A stretch of 64,000 bases of DNA from Polytrichum commune (Eukaryota; Streptophyta; Polytrichopsida; Polytrichales; Polytrichaceae). Below the pieces are notes generated by a model, which saw only the letters and a list, made by a program, of their open reading frames with translations, did no database searches and was not told the origin of the DNA. The stretch is taken from positions 33,223,554 through 33,287,553 of the forward strand of contig OX485803.1 of the NCBI GenBank assembly GCA_950295325.1. Direction: 5' to 3'. Numbering within the stretch: the first letter of the stretch is position 1; the number at the start of each line of letters is the position of its first letter. A program made the translations under genes and the position numbers. Of this stretch, positions 12,963 through 26,200 are shown piece by piece.

Positions 12963-14766
12963 TTTATCTACAAATTTTGGGTGGTATTTCATAGCACCTA
13001 CCAAGATGCAAAAAACATTGTTTGTTTTTTGAAGTTTAGAGATTGTTATTTGAAGTCTAATCAACACCTAGAACGGGGTTAGAGATTGCAAATCACTCTA
13101 CTGAGGTTAAATTAGGACGAATCAACAACAAACTTGTAGAAGACTGAAGCTAGGAAACCAAATCCATGATTTCCATTGTCAAAATACTATATTGATTGAG
13201 TGGTATACTACATTAATTTTGATTTGCACTTATGGTAACTAATTTGAAATTCATTCACAAATCACACACTTTTGTTTTTTATTTGTTTGCATGGAGAGGA
13301 CTAGATAAGGCATGTCAGATGGTTAAGGATTTAGTAGATGGAAGAGATGGTGCCCAAGAAAGGTTATAGCTTCATTGAAACCTAAAATGTTATCAATCCT
13401 GGTTCAGAGGGTTGCTGCAACATATATTTCAAATGTGTGAATTACCATTTGAAATTATGAAGTGCTATAACTAACAAAAATTTACAACTTAGTATCAAAA
13501 TTCTGTTAATATGAGTGCATATAATCTGTTTGGGTTGTACTTGTAAGAAAAAAACATTCTCTTATATAGAGCACTCATAGCATTCCGTAGTTCAAAATGG
13601 TGATCCACACTAATTGAAATACTGTAAATTGGTGTAGTAAGTTAAAAGACGTTACTGCTTCTCGTTGGTGGGACGGGCAGTAGGCACTCATGACTCGATT
13701 ATTTAGAACTAAGTTTAGTTAGTGGTGAAGTGAAGCCAGGGTTTGTCCTCCTCATCATCACCATGGCAGCCCAGCCCCAGCCCACAGCCTCTAGGTACTT
13801 GCGTGAGGGGGAGGGAGTGGAGTACATGAGAACAGGTCCACTCATTTCTCATGTGTACTTGCTTACAACTCTGACTGACCCAAATGATGGGCTCATCTCA
13901 TGACAATCCCTTCCTCGCCCTGCCCCCAATAAAAGAACAAGGCTTGCATTAGTCTCGTTCCATACTGTACCACTTCTGACACTGCCTTTGCCTCACTTCC
14001 GTGCGTGACGCTCATCAGGAAGGGGCAGCTAGCAGCTTCACCGAACACAATTCCCAACTCAAGACAACATCAATCTCTATGTCAAACTTAATCCATTTTG
14101 ATTGATCTTCAAAACGCACTTGCTCCCTCCTGCAACTTACATTAATCATGTTGACTTATTTTGGAACAAACTGATTCACATAAGCTGCCTTTACAGTAAG
14201 AGGAAGATTTTTGAATCTTCTAGGCACAGTTCAACCTCATGTTTTCAGTAACTACAGGTTTGTTCATGGGGCCTTGCCAACCTCACTTTACAGTCAGTTG
14301 TCTTTGGATCCCAGACCTTCAACTAATCCAAGGCATTCAAGGTTTGCTAGCAGTACTAGTGGTAGTAATCCAGGCCCTCCAAAAATGTGCAACAAGTTCC
14401 AGATTATTAAGCTCGTTCTGGAAGCAATGCAAGTCCATGATAAGTGTAGCGATTTAGATGCATAATCTGATCTAAAAAGAGTATGTCGTAATATCATATT
14501 CTTGCCAAAACAACTCTTCGATTTTGCAGCCTTAAGAAACTGGAACCTGGAGATGTTGGCAACAGGCATATTAAAACTAGAAATATCAAAACTTATTGGA
14601 TTGAAATGTGAATGCTTGTAACTGTCAATAACCAATCTCAATACCTGGATTCCAATAGGTTTAATGTACTCCAATGCAGAGGTCATTACTCTAGCAAAGC
14701 TTTCAATAAAAGCCATATGATACACCCCACCCCTCAGTGGAAGAAAAATTTGATAAAGGATAGAAA

Positions 14767-17700
14767 TCAGTCCTCATCTTCGCTGTCACTAACAACAACC
14801 CGCCTGCGTGATACACTTTTCTTGGCAGGTGAAGGTGAGCGCTCTTCCCTTTCACGCTTCCGCTTTCTGTCTTCATCCTCACGGTCTCGTCTCTTCTCCT
14901 GCCCAACAGGGATTATAATTTTAAAACAGGGCATATAACACCCTTAATTGAGAATATATGTAGAAAGTTAGATCCAACTACTTCACAAGCACAAGATAAG
15001 TGTGGATATTAAAAAAGATACCAAAACAACATAAACAACTAACTAATTTGAGGAGCCACAAGCATCCACAAACTCTATGGGAAATTAATCTGGAGAGTGA
15101 GGTTCTGGTATTGACCTCTCGCTCTCCTGCCTTACTCCGGGGCGGTGGTCTTCGCTCTTCCTCTTCCTCTTCTTCTTCCTCCTCCTCCCAAGCCCCACCC
15201 ACCAAATCGTCTCGGTGATCACTTTCCTGTGGTGATGGCTCCCGTTCACTTTCGTCAGACATATAATCATCCAGAAAGTCATCCTTGGGAGGGGGCCGTC
15301 TGTCCTTGGGTCTGCCAGGAGGTGGCCTTGCAGGTGCTTGCTGGCATTGACAAGGGTATATCAGTTCTGAATACACCAGTTCTGAAAAATAAAAAAACGA
15401 GATCCTTGGAAATGTAGCTGTATTTCAACACCTGAAGCATACAGTAGAAGACACACCCGTTTGGCATTCATGATTCGCCTCTCCGCACGCTCCTCGGCCT
15501 CTAATTGCTCCTGAAACCGATGGGATCGTCTGTCATAAAGGTCCTCTGGCTCATCTTCCTGTAAAATGGATCAAACCTCATTGTAAGAATCTAGCTAAGG
15601 GGCCTAGTTAATTGCCAACCACACTTCAACTCTACTTTGTCAAGGATAGTAGATATACCTCCTCCAAAGCACCTTCCAGATAACCAGGAGAAAGCTGTTG
15701 TGTCTCACGTTCACGTTCAGCCACACTCACACGAGGAGTAATGAACTTGCGAGAAACCTTTTCCTGCCGACGCTGCAAATCCTCTTTATCTCTTATCCTA
15801 TTCTGAGCAGCCTGTGGAAGACACAATATGAAGTGTGCTCAGTGAAGTCGGTATTATCGTTTACTTGTAGAATATCACATATAACATACCAAATATCTAC
15901 TCATACTCCCTGCCAAATATCATACTTCAAATTGTAGCAGCCACACATTAATGTGTATTTGGTGAAGATAGCCATTCATTCATAACATATCACATATAAC
16001 AGAATTTCTGAGATTGTAAGGAAGTAACCGATCTTCTTAAAACACAAATTTGACTGCATGACTACATGCAACCCACTACATTAGTACAAAAAATTACAAA
16101 GCCATGTTTGTATGTTCAAAACAATGGAATGACAGAATAAACTGGAAAGTTGTGGTGCTTTACAGTCGATGTAGACAGATGCTTGTACATGCAGAAGGCT
16201 ATACAATTTGCACTACTTGTCCAAACAGTGAGAATATACACTCTACCCCGTATTTGAGTCATAACCAACATATCTTTATTGACATGCAGAAGGCAAAGTA
16301 CATACCTTTTCCTTCTCCTCCTTATCCTTCTCAGGGTCCTTGTCAGTAACGACAGCTTTAACTTTGAACACCTTCTTATGCCTAGAGTCTACAAGTGCAG
16401 TCAGCAGCCGATGTGATTTGGATGTAAGAGATGATGGCATAAACCTCATCTTCCTCAAAACCTGCCCTTGAGATTGCAATATGCTCTGCAGAAAAGCAAC
16501 CAACAAATTCATATGGTTGCAGATGCATAAAGTGACGTTTCACGAGTGGAGTATTTTGAGACAAGAGCCCAACTCACAGATTTCTTGCAGCACCTTGTAA
16601 TAACCTACAGGAAAGCTGTGTCTGTACACACTCCAGGAAGTTTTGAAAGAATAAAAGGAAACCAGCAAAGGTATGTCACTATTCCATGCTTGCAATGCAC
16701 AATTTCTTGAGAAATTGATAAACTTTCTTGAGAATAATAGAAACAGTTTATAACAACCTTAGGGTGTCGAAGGAAGAGATGGGACTGGTCCTGATGAGCA
16801 TTCTGAACCGACAAGTCCAGCACCTCGCCACCCAGAAGCAGCTGCATACTGCCATCCGACCATCTGACAAACCTTGCATTGCTCTCATACTGCACACACC
16901 ACATCATGTTCCAGAATATACATTTTTAGATTATGGGAGGCACTGTTATCTCTCATGCATATGTCCAGATAATCACATGCATGAAAACCTAACCCAAAAG
17001 TACACATCATATGGTGTTGCATCACAGAAGCAATTAGATTGATGGGAGTTCAATTCTAAGTTAGAAATCATGAAATATTCAAACTTACAGTGGTAGAGTC
17101 ACCGTCGTGAACAGGACGCCAGCGGACAACATTCTCCTCCAACCTAATTCGTTGCTTCTTGCCTGATTCATCAGTCATAAACATCTCGTCTGCTTCATAT
17201 GTCTTGGGATCAAATGGCTTGACATCAATGTTCATAATATTGGACATCCGCACGATATTCATCTGCATATTGAACAATGAGATCACCAAGAATGGTGACA
17301 TGCAAAGTGCTCATAAAAAATATCATAAGCCTTAGTCTGCATGCACAGGAAGGAAAGATTTTCTTCTGGTCCACAATGCTATGCATAAAATTGAGAGTTG
17401 ACCAAGGACATGCCTGTTCAGGCAAAGCAGGAGGTTGCCGCATAGGAACTTGCAGCTCCAGAGGTGGGCCCACAGGCTTTTCACGCTTGGGCTCAACATA
17501 TCGATCATCCTCAGATTCATATGTATCCTCTTCAACTTCTCGGTCTTCATCACCCACAATTTCCTCTGCCCGGGCTCCTTCCCCTTCACTTCCCTCCTCT
17601 TCTGAACGCCCCCTCTTTACCCCAAGAAATGTCAAACAGGAGAAGAGCCTGTTCCTATATGACTGACAGAGGTACACTAAGGCCAACCAAAGGAAGTCTA

Positions 17701-19625
17701 ACAACTCAAATCTGATCAGGCAAAGAGACAGATTAGTGAGTAGAAGAATTCCCCAAAAAGGAAACAAAAGAAGGTCAGCTCTGTTCTTTAGATGAATTTT
17801 GATTGAGTTTTGATTGCACAAACCCACATAGTTTGAAAGTGAAGGAGCAGAACAAGCTACAGATGCGGGTACCATGATTAAGGTACAGTTCTCACCTCGG
17901 GACTGCCCTGTAAACTTTCCTCGGGTGTCTGGCGCTCTTCAACTTCTTGATCTTGTTCTGGCTCTTGATCCCCTTCTTCATCTGACTCTCCAAACACATC
18001 ACGTGCCTCAGCAACTTCAACTCTGTCCCTTGGCTCATTCTCTTGTTCGTCATCTTGTTGTTCATCTTGTTCGTCATCTTCCTCCCCTTCACTGTCGACA
18101 ACAAAAGCAGAACAGTCTATCAAACCCTAATTCGTGTGAAGTCTGCAATGAACTAGTGTTTTGGATCCACAAGCAATAACTCTGAACTTTCTATCAAGTA
18201 ACAACGTCCAAGGCAGAACATATAGCACAGTAGTCTTTAATGAAAATCATCATTCTATAATTGGATAAGTGCGAACTCAATCAACTCTGATAGAGAAAAC
18301 GTTTATCCTTGCTAAATTAATTCGACTCAAGGTACCTTTGCTCCCTGACTTCTTCCTGGAGCTCTTCATCTTCATAGTCCTCCACAGCTCTGGCTTGATG
18401 AGAATGCTCAGAACCACTAGCGCTCACCTCAACCTCCTCCCGTTCACCTTCGCTCTCAACCTCGACTTCCCTAGCACCTTCACTCTCTCTATCACTTTCG
18501 GCCCTTTCATCTTCGTCACTGCCACCTCGCTCCACATCACTTTCGCCTCTTGCGCCTTCACTTTCAGGTTCACCCTCTACCTCTACCTCAGCATCTCCCT
18601 CTCCTTCTTCAACTTCCACTTCTTCATAGCTCCCCTCTTTTTCCTGTGCTGATATTTGTGTCAGGCTACGGCAAAAATTTGGAAACCTTTGAGGTACACA
18701 TCACAACCAAATGCACGCACCTATACCATTCCAAGAGAAGATTGAAAAAGGAGAACTAGCAATTAGATGCAAGTTCCAGTGCAATCGAAACTATTGGATT
18801 GTTTGAAATTCAAGGAGCAAAACCAGGACTTGTAACCTGAAAGCTCTACCACTCTACAGACTTCTAAGCTTAAGTAGGAGTAACGAGTCCTTCTTGTAGA
18901 TTTTCAATGGAACTGACATAGCCGAGACGGTGACTTCCCCTGTCCTTCACTACCTCGTACTCCAGAACGATAAACCCGGTAAATTATTCCCAATTCTGCG
19001 TAGAAGAATGCCATAAAGCTCCATAAAATGGGGAAAACTCCCAGTAGGTCTAAATATTGGTGTCTTCACTGTGAAATGTTTGCTTTCCACTTAAAAAAAA
19101 GACAAAACTCAGACTCAACCTCATGTCACTTGCCCAGGATGGTGGTGAAAGTCAAACGTAGAACACCATTTTCGTTGCAAAACCCAAGTTGTACAATTTG
19201 TACAGCGCATCGAGTATCCACTCAAATCCTTTGCAAACTATAAGAAGGGTATAAGGTAAGGCATATGAGAGATTTGACGACAACATTTTTGTTTGCAAAT
19301 TGGGTCTATTTGCACATGTATTGGTGTGAATGAATGCCGTATGCACGAGAACATCCCAGGCGAAGGTTGATGTGATGACCTCCCTGCCGTGCGGGCGTGA
19401 CCGGAAAGTTGAGAAGGCTGGCGATCCCTGACAATGCGAGAGACGCTCGGAGAAGGGGGTGAGGAAGCGATTGTGGAGAAAAGAAAAAAAAAAAAAATCA
19501 CTTACAGAGCGATCAGACGCTTGATCGGAAACGGCTTGGCGCACGGTCTCGGGTTCGTCATCGGAGTCCTCAGACTCTGCTCCGAATAAGGTCTCCATCA
19601 TTTCATGGCGCTTCTCCTCCCCCAT
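14767..19625 (-). CDS. LEO1: LEO1 (VIP4) homologue, PAF1 complex subunit, 11 exons
   Basis: Leo1 is a subunit of the nuclear PAF1 complex, which travels with RNA polymerase II and supports elongation and histone modification; the Arabidopsis member is VIP4. Exons, in order of translation: 19506-19625, 18336-18643, 17896-18091, 17414-17614, 17089-17262, 16758-16889, 16306-16485, 15659-15811, 15457-15558, 15116-15340, 14767-14898. They join in compatible phases to 640 residues, close to the usual plant length. The start ATG (19625-19623) opens MGEEKRHEMMETLFG, typical of plant LEO1; the codon at 19649 is GTG. Residues 41-275 are Glu/Asp-rich. The conserved Leo1 domain spans roughly 276-445 and includes NVVRWRPV, ESNARFVRWSDGSMQLLLG, HLFLRHPK and KMRFMPSSLTSKSHRLL. 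The C-terminus is charged and ends SDSEDED. Intron 4 has a GC donor. The gene is divergent from TIC100. Identification is firm; the acidic exon 4 acceptor and the intron 10 donor are the least certain joins. Confidence 0.95.
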
Positions 19626-20280
19626 AATGCCCTGTTTCGTGGAAACCACTGCGGAAGCAGATCGGCTTGCCCCTGAGTTTACAGCGACACACAGGCAGGC
19701 ACGAGCAGCGCAAAACCCTAAGTAGGCAAAGCAATTGTGGTGCGTAACTTAAGTTGTTGGAAGCTTGGTATTGTTCTTCGGGATGCGCATCCCTCCCCGC
19801 CTTAACCCCTCAATGCCCACCAGCAGACCCGTTTCAGGTTTTCAGGTGTCCTGGTTTAGGCTAGCTATAGGCCTCGGTATTCGGGTTAGGGCTTAGGAAC
19901 AATGAAGTCGCCTAGTTGTACACCGCAGCTAGGGAGCCTATTGCCGCGGCCATTCACGGCGATAAGTTACAGCGACTTGTAAATGACTGGCGTGTGACGT
20001 GGCCCTAAGGCATCATGCAATGCCTGTAAAAAACGGAGGACGATGATAAGTTGGAGACAATATTGAAGTTGGGGACGGAACCTTATCCACCCTGGGAGGG
20101 AAGGACAGGGAAGGGGGTAAGATGAAGGGGAGACTCCGTGGGGTTGCACTAGAGAAAGGTATGATAAGTTAGACTAACTTAGTGAGTGCCTTTCCTTCGT
20201 TTGCTTCTGCCTTTCCTTCGTGCCGCTTCTCTTCGCTCGCCTGCGGTGCGGCCACCCTCCGTCGCTACACGAGGGCAGCC
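19626..20280. promoter_or_regulatory. Divergent promoter interval between LEO1 and TIC100
   Basis: These 655 bp separate the two start codons, and the genes read away from each other, so both promoters and 5' leaders must fit here. The interval is richer in GC than its surroundings. It carries a telo-box-like AAACCCTAA at 19713-19721 and a related GGGTTAGGGCTTAGG near 19884-19898. No convincing TATA box is evident at a standard distance from either start. Shared regulation is inferred from the layout only. Confidence 0.6.
19713..19721 (+). promoter_or_regulatory. telo-box (AAACCCTAA)
   Basis: An exact AAACCCTAA lies 88 bp upstream of the LEO1 start codon. Telo-boxes are common near transcription starts of plant housekeeping genes and are bound by TRB-type Myb proteins. 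Function here is inferred from the match and its position. Confidence 0.4.
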
Positions 20281-23200
20281 ATGGCGGGCGCCAAGGGCCC
20301 CAACGACAACGACTCCGACTTCCTCATTCCCGACGACGACGACGACGAGCAGCAGGATGACAATGGCCTCCCCACCTCCAAGAAGTCCAATGTCATCCCC
20401 AATTTTCGAGGCAAGGTGCCGGAGCCCGAACTTCCGGACTCCAAGGGTCCCATCCAGGTACCCATCCTCTCTTCTCTTCTATTTCCTTTCCAATTGCATT
20501 CTACGCTTCGCATTGTGCCACGCTCGCCTTTCCGCTCCCCGAAGCAATGCAAGACGAGGAACTGGCCGCTGATTACAATGGCTGTATGTGGGAATCTTAC
20601 AAGCCACTGGCAACAGACGCATAGGATTGAGGTTTTGGCTGTGCGGATTCGCAGGTAGAATGGGATTCAGAGGAAGAGGAGGACGAGGAGGATGACGAGG
20701 ACGAGGACGAGGAGGAAGAGGAAGAGGAAGAGGAAGAGGCAGGGGAAGGGGAAGGGGAAGGGGAAGGACAAGAAAGCACGGTAGAGGGGGATGCATCGAA
20801 TGTAAACGGGGTAGGCCAAGAGGTGGAAATAGTCAAAAAGAGGCGGTCGAGAAAGAAGAAAGAGGAGGAAGAGGTTGAGGAAGAGGTTTTGGAAGAAGAG
20901 GAAGAGTGGAACTTCCCAGTTGACAGAGAGAACTGGACAGAGGAGGATTTGGAGGAGGAGTGGGCTGATCCCACACCCGCGGATGATACCGTCGGCCGGG
21001 ACCCTGAGCTAGCTGAAGATGATGAAGAACTTATTGCCAAGCTTGAGAAAGATGGAAGAGCACCCCCTCAGAGACCTTATTATGTTCCATATAGGAAGTG
21101 GTATCCACCAATTCCAGAGGACCATCCTGATATTGACAGCCCAGAGTCAGTGGTGGAGGAGCTGGAGCGGATGGAGGAGTTTCTTGTGTGGGCCAGCTAC
21201 ATCTTTGAAGATGGTTCATCGTATGCATCCGGTCTTCTTCTTTCTACCTGCCTCCTGTTGTCTCGGCTGTGTCAGAATGGGGTTTGGAAGTGCTCATCTA
21301 ATTCACATTTCGTGCAAACATCCCACTTCTGAAGGCTTTTTTTGAGAATTTGATAATGTTGGACCTCATCTTTTCAATTTTGTGCAACCTCAATCCTTCT
21401 CTTTGCACCCTTACATTCAGCCGCTTGTACGTGACCAAGTTTATCGATTCAGTGTATAACATAGTGGGCCTGAATGCAGTTATTGTTTAACCTGTACAGG
21501 GTTTAGGGTTTAAGGGGGTTCAAAGAGAGCTGACTACAGTGTTACAGGAAGCAAAGTAGGTTCTAGCTGGAGAACCCTGGAGGCAACCTGTAGATTAGCA
21601 TGGGCTCAGAAGTGCCCCTTACATAAAAAATCTGTTTCTGTAGAGTCCCAGGAGTTCAAGTCCTTGAATTTTATTTTATACACAAGATTTGCTTATGTCC
21701 ACAGGACACCATACCCTTCTTGAGTGGATGAGTGTGTGTGAAAACATCAAATAGTGCCCTCTTATCTCTTTTTATTTAATATACTAAGTTACCCATGACA
21801 TTTATATTCAGTGTCAAGCTTTAGGTTTTGATACATCTGCACATCATCTCTTTAGATATTCCTTCAACATTGCTTTCTGGACAGTCATGTACCAACCTTG
21901 AAGGCCTATTAGATATGGAGCCCCTGTATTTCCCTGAGCTCCCAAAAGGTGAAGGGTCAGCACATCTTCTCTTAGATAAGCAGGCTAAGAGACACGTCCA
22001 TTTCTGATTAACTTTTCTATTGTACTGTGTTTCAGCTATGAAGGAACAGTATGGGATGATCTTGCACATGGAAAGGGTGTGTACATAACCCCCATGGAAC
22101 TTTGCAGGCAAGATTCTGATCCCTCCTGGATGGCAAAGTGTGTTATTTCATTTTACTTTTCTGATCTATTGATAGGTGCCTCCGCAATCACTCCTGTTAT
22201 GGATGTAGTTATTAACTTGACCTAAAATCAGAAAGGACCATTTGTGCAGGTACGAAGGTGAGTGGTTCCAAAATATGATGGACGGTCATGGAGTTATTGA
22301 GGTGGACCTACCTGTTACTGACCCGCCTCCAGGCTCTGAGTAAGTTTGCCTTTAATTGAACTTTGCATCATATCTTACAAGCACCTCCATGATTTGACCT
22401 GTGCTTGGATGTCTAGCAGCAACCTTGGTATGTGCAGGTGGAGGGTCTCCATAGGTCTCTGTTTATTCTCAGGCAATTTCTCAGCTTCACAGCTTGAATC
22501 CTCTGCTTGCAATCTTGAAATTGAGAGTTGCAAGTGAGGAGAGTAATGGTCCAACTTAAAGCTTATTTCATAGTCTGGTTAAAGTTTGACTCCTTCAGCC
22601 AAATGTGGCTACTATCTAGAGTTTAATAGTTTTTTTTAGAATAGATTAGTTTTTATTCATAGTTTTTATGTATTTCCTGAATTCTAGAGTTATGCTCATG
22701 ATTTTTACCTTGTTGACATCTATGTTCTGATAAATTTCTGAATCTGGTCCAGATTAGAGCGCAAAATGAAGGCAGAAGGGAAAATCCTGAAAACTGATTT
22801 TCTGGACCCAGAAGACAAGGAGTGGCTAAGAATGGACCTTGAGGATACACTTGAATTCAACCCAGAGGCAGTTGACCCTAACCCTTTTGAAGATGATGAT
22901 CTTTGGGTAAAGTACTTCGGAGAGAAACCGTAAGTTTTTCAAAACGTGTCATCAATTTGATATCAATAGTGTAGCTTCCAGATAATCAAGAGTAACAATC
23001 AACCAGTCAAACTGCTATCCTCTTACTTTATGGACCCTGAGTTGATGCTCCTTTAAAAGAATGTAGAATGTGGATTATACTCTTTGAAATGCTAACTGCA
23101 GAGAAAAAGGTCACTACAAATATGCTGGCCAGTGGAAACACAATCGGATGCATGGCTGTGGAGTTTATGAGCTCAATGGTCGCCAAATTTGGGTAAGTTC

Positions 23201-26200
23201 CTTTGCTTCAGTATCAATTGTCAATCTTTCTTTGGTTGATAATTTAGGATAGGCATAGTTCTGACAGAAGCGACTGACACTAACCCTTGTATGCTGTAGG
23301 TAAATTAGGGTGCTCCTGGTTTGAATGGTGATATTATGCACTACCAGTTCTTTCCAGCCCATCTAGTGCATTGATTGCTCGAGTTTCATAACAGGAAATT
23401 TATTGATTTGTCGTATGATATTCATATAAGCTGTTTGTCGTGCAGGGCAAGTTCTATTTTGGCGAGATGCTACCAGAGGAGGAAGAGTGCAATGATAAAA
23501 TATCAGCTGTAAGCTGCAATAAATAGTTGCAGTAGTATAGGAAACTCATTTGATTCCTGATTTGTGTCTTTGCCTGTGTACACAAAGGCAGATATTTGTG
23601 GGCAGGACTCGACTTATATCTGTAATGTATGGGCATTGTTATTGTTATGATTTTCAAACATATGTTCTGATACTACTCAATCTTCTATGGCAGATGCATT
23701 CAGCACTGGCAGAGGTGGCTGCTGCAAAAGCACGGATGTTTGTTAACAAACCTGATGGAAGTATGTGACTGTTGGCAACTTTTACTCAGGTCCCTTTTTG
23801 GCAGGAGTTGCTTGTCTGTTTTAGTCACTTGACTTGATGACACATGTCTATTGATGTTTTCCTATGTGATCATGGAGTGGAAAAGTAGTTTTCCTGTAAG
23901 GTATGGTAAATTGTACTGGCATATAATACTGCATCTCATGTTTGTGAGATGTCTTCTTTCTTTGTTGTTTTTTTCATGGTGCCAACACTGATGGTTTGGA
24001 TGGTGTGAATTCAGTGGTGCGGGAGGTCAAGGGCCCATTTACTGATCCTCAACATCCTTACATGTATGAAGAGGATGATATGTGGATGGCTCCTGGGTTT
24101 ATCCATGATTACTATAAGGTCAAATCTCGTAGCCATCAAATCGAAGTAACTTGGTGAACAAAGAAAAGATGACTAGATCAGGAAATCTTATTGACATCAA
24201 TATGTGAAAAGAGTGTGTGTTGCTAATACTGGCTGCAAACATGATTGCCTCCTGAAACAGTTCATAGTTTGTAGGTGAGATTAGAAATTCTGAAAGTTTT
24301 AATTCTCCATGAATTTTGGGTGACAGGTTCCTCAACTTTGGGAGAGGTATGTCGAAGAGGTGGACAAGGAACAAGAAATGTGGCTGAACTCTTTTACAGT
24401 GTCTCCTTTCCGGATCCCCATGCCCCCTGAGCTTGAGTACCTATGGGGAAAAGGTATTTGTGTTGTGTTATTTATCTGGAGATGTTCACTGGGAACTCAT
24501 GTCTCTAGAGACTATTCAATGCAGCAAACATTCAATTAACCTCTGATCTTTTAAGCCAGCCAACGCCATGGTCTCTTTGACAGATCAATGTTTTTTATTA
24601 ATATTTTTTACCAACATTGTATGCAATTTATGTATACACTCCCATTGTCTTGGAGCTGATGAATTCAATGGGGACTAATGGCACCTCGATACTGAGTTAC
24701 TGGAGTTGAAGCATAGATGCTTTCTGAGTGATTCGCACGAATTCACCTCTTGATAATGGAGGCTTCACTCTCCTTCCTGATCACTGCTCTTTGTCTTAAA
24801 TTAATGGAAAAACCAAGCTCTGAAACTCGATTTAAAAAAAAAATTCTATTGCTATGCTCTTTTGGAAAATTCTCCGTCAAGAGTTCTAATAGATATGTGA
24901 TCCTGCAGATGAGGAATTTGTGGTTCTTACTGGCCCTCCAGAAGAGGGCGAGGATCCAGAGTCAGAAGGTCAAGAAGTTCTATTACATGTTCCTACTGGG
25001 CAGATTATCAACTGGGCTACAGATGATGAAGGCAAGGTGCGTATGTTTCTTCAACCATTAACAAAAGATGGCTCAGTTGATCCGGAACTAGCCCTTCCTT
25101 TACCACTAGGTGCCAAACAATTTTACGGAGAGAAGGCAACCGCAGACGACGAAGAAGAAGAAGGCAATGCAAATGAGGGCGGGAATACGTTGACAGAAGA
25201 TGAGAAGCTGGAGAAGAAGTGGAAGGATGACGATGAGGAGAGGAAGAGGCGCTGGCTAGAAGAGGATAGAGAGAGAGAGCTTCGATGGGCTGCGAAAGAA
25301 AGGGAGTTGGAGCTGGAATTAGAACTTAAGGAATTGGATGGGCAGCTTGAAGATGCAGTTGATGAGGCGGAAATGCTGGTATGACTTGCACATTGTAAAC
25401 CTGCTTAGTTTTCTCATGCATTTGTATTTTGGGACTGGAACCACAGATTGGTCGGCTGTGACAAGATACCAGAGCCCAACATTTTCCTTTTTAATTGCAC
25501 CCATACCCAGACCATGCCCATCAGCAGTGACCTATGCTCACCCATGCCCACCCATAGCATGACATGTGGGCACCCATGCCCACCCATGCTATTCAAATTG
25601 TGCCCATGTATTCAAAAATTGTGTAATGTGTATTGTGTAATTGTGTAATGTGTCTTGTATGATTGTGTAGTTGTGCCCCACCCATTATAATATCAAACCC
25701 ATGCCCACCCATGAACAATAATATCGCAGTCATGCCCACCCATGCCCACCCAAAACCCATGGGTATGGGTGGGTATGGGCATGGGCATGGGCATGGGTAT
25801 GGGCACCCAATGTAGGGCTCTGCAAGATACGCCTGCTGGTGCACTTGTGCCTGCTGTTGCGAGTATCAGTCTTGCTACCAGTGAGTAGATATACATAGAT
25901 CTCTAAAGAGCCTGTGTAACGAAGAGTATGGTGTAGGGTTATTGAGTTTGTCAAGCCAGTTGCACCCTGGTTGTATAGTTTCTTGGTTTTGGTCTATTGT
26001 GTCTAGTTGTCAGAAGCTGGAGGGTGTTGTCCATGTAGAATCCATGTATACTTGAGGTCTACTTTATTTTTTGCTTATTGATTTCTGATGTTGAAAATTG
26101 TATTGATATTAACACCTTGAGTTGTCTTTGTATTGACTAATGGCACATTATTCATTCCAGCTCAAACTTGAAGACCTTTATGGAGTAGGAGAGAGCACTG

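Larger units (their letters stand above)
4458..14200. other. Gene-free AT-rich tract
   Basis: About 9.7 kb with no recognisable gene. ORFs are short, overlap on both strands and match no family I know. The contents are simple repeats (listed separately), a tandem duplication at 11499-11606, and an unassigned terminal repeat end near 4491. Confidence 0.6.

Noticed and set aside
14978-15115. Extension of the LEO1 exon 10 frame
   Set aside because: The frame runs into the intron after the GTCAAT donor. Joining at 15116 gives a typical charged LEO1 C-terminus in exon 11.
18269-18652. 127-residue plus-strand frame rich in Phe/Leu/Ser
   Set aside because: Antisense shadow of the acidic LEO1 exon 2.
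19647-19649. Upstream LEO1 start in frame
   Set aside because: The codon is GTG, and the downstream ATG at 19625 gives the N-terminus expected for plant LEO1.
20597-21040. Poly-Ser minus-strand frame
   Set aside because: Antisense shadow of the Glu/Asp-rich TIC100 exon 2.
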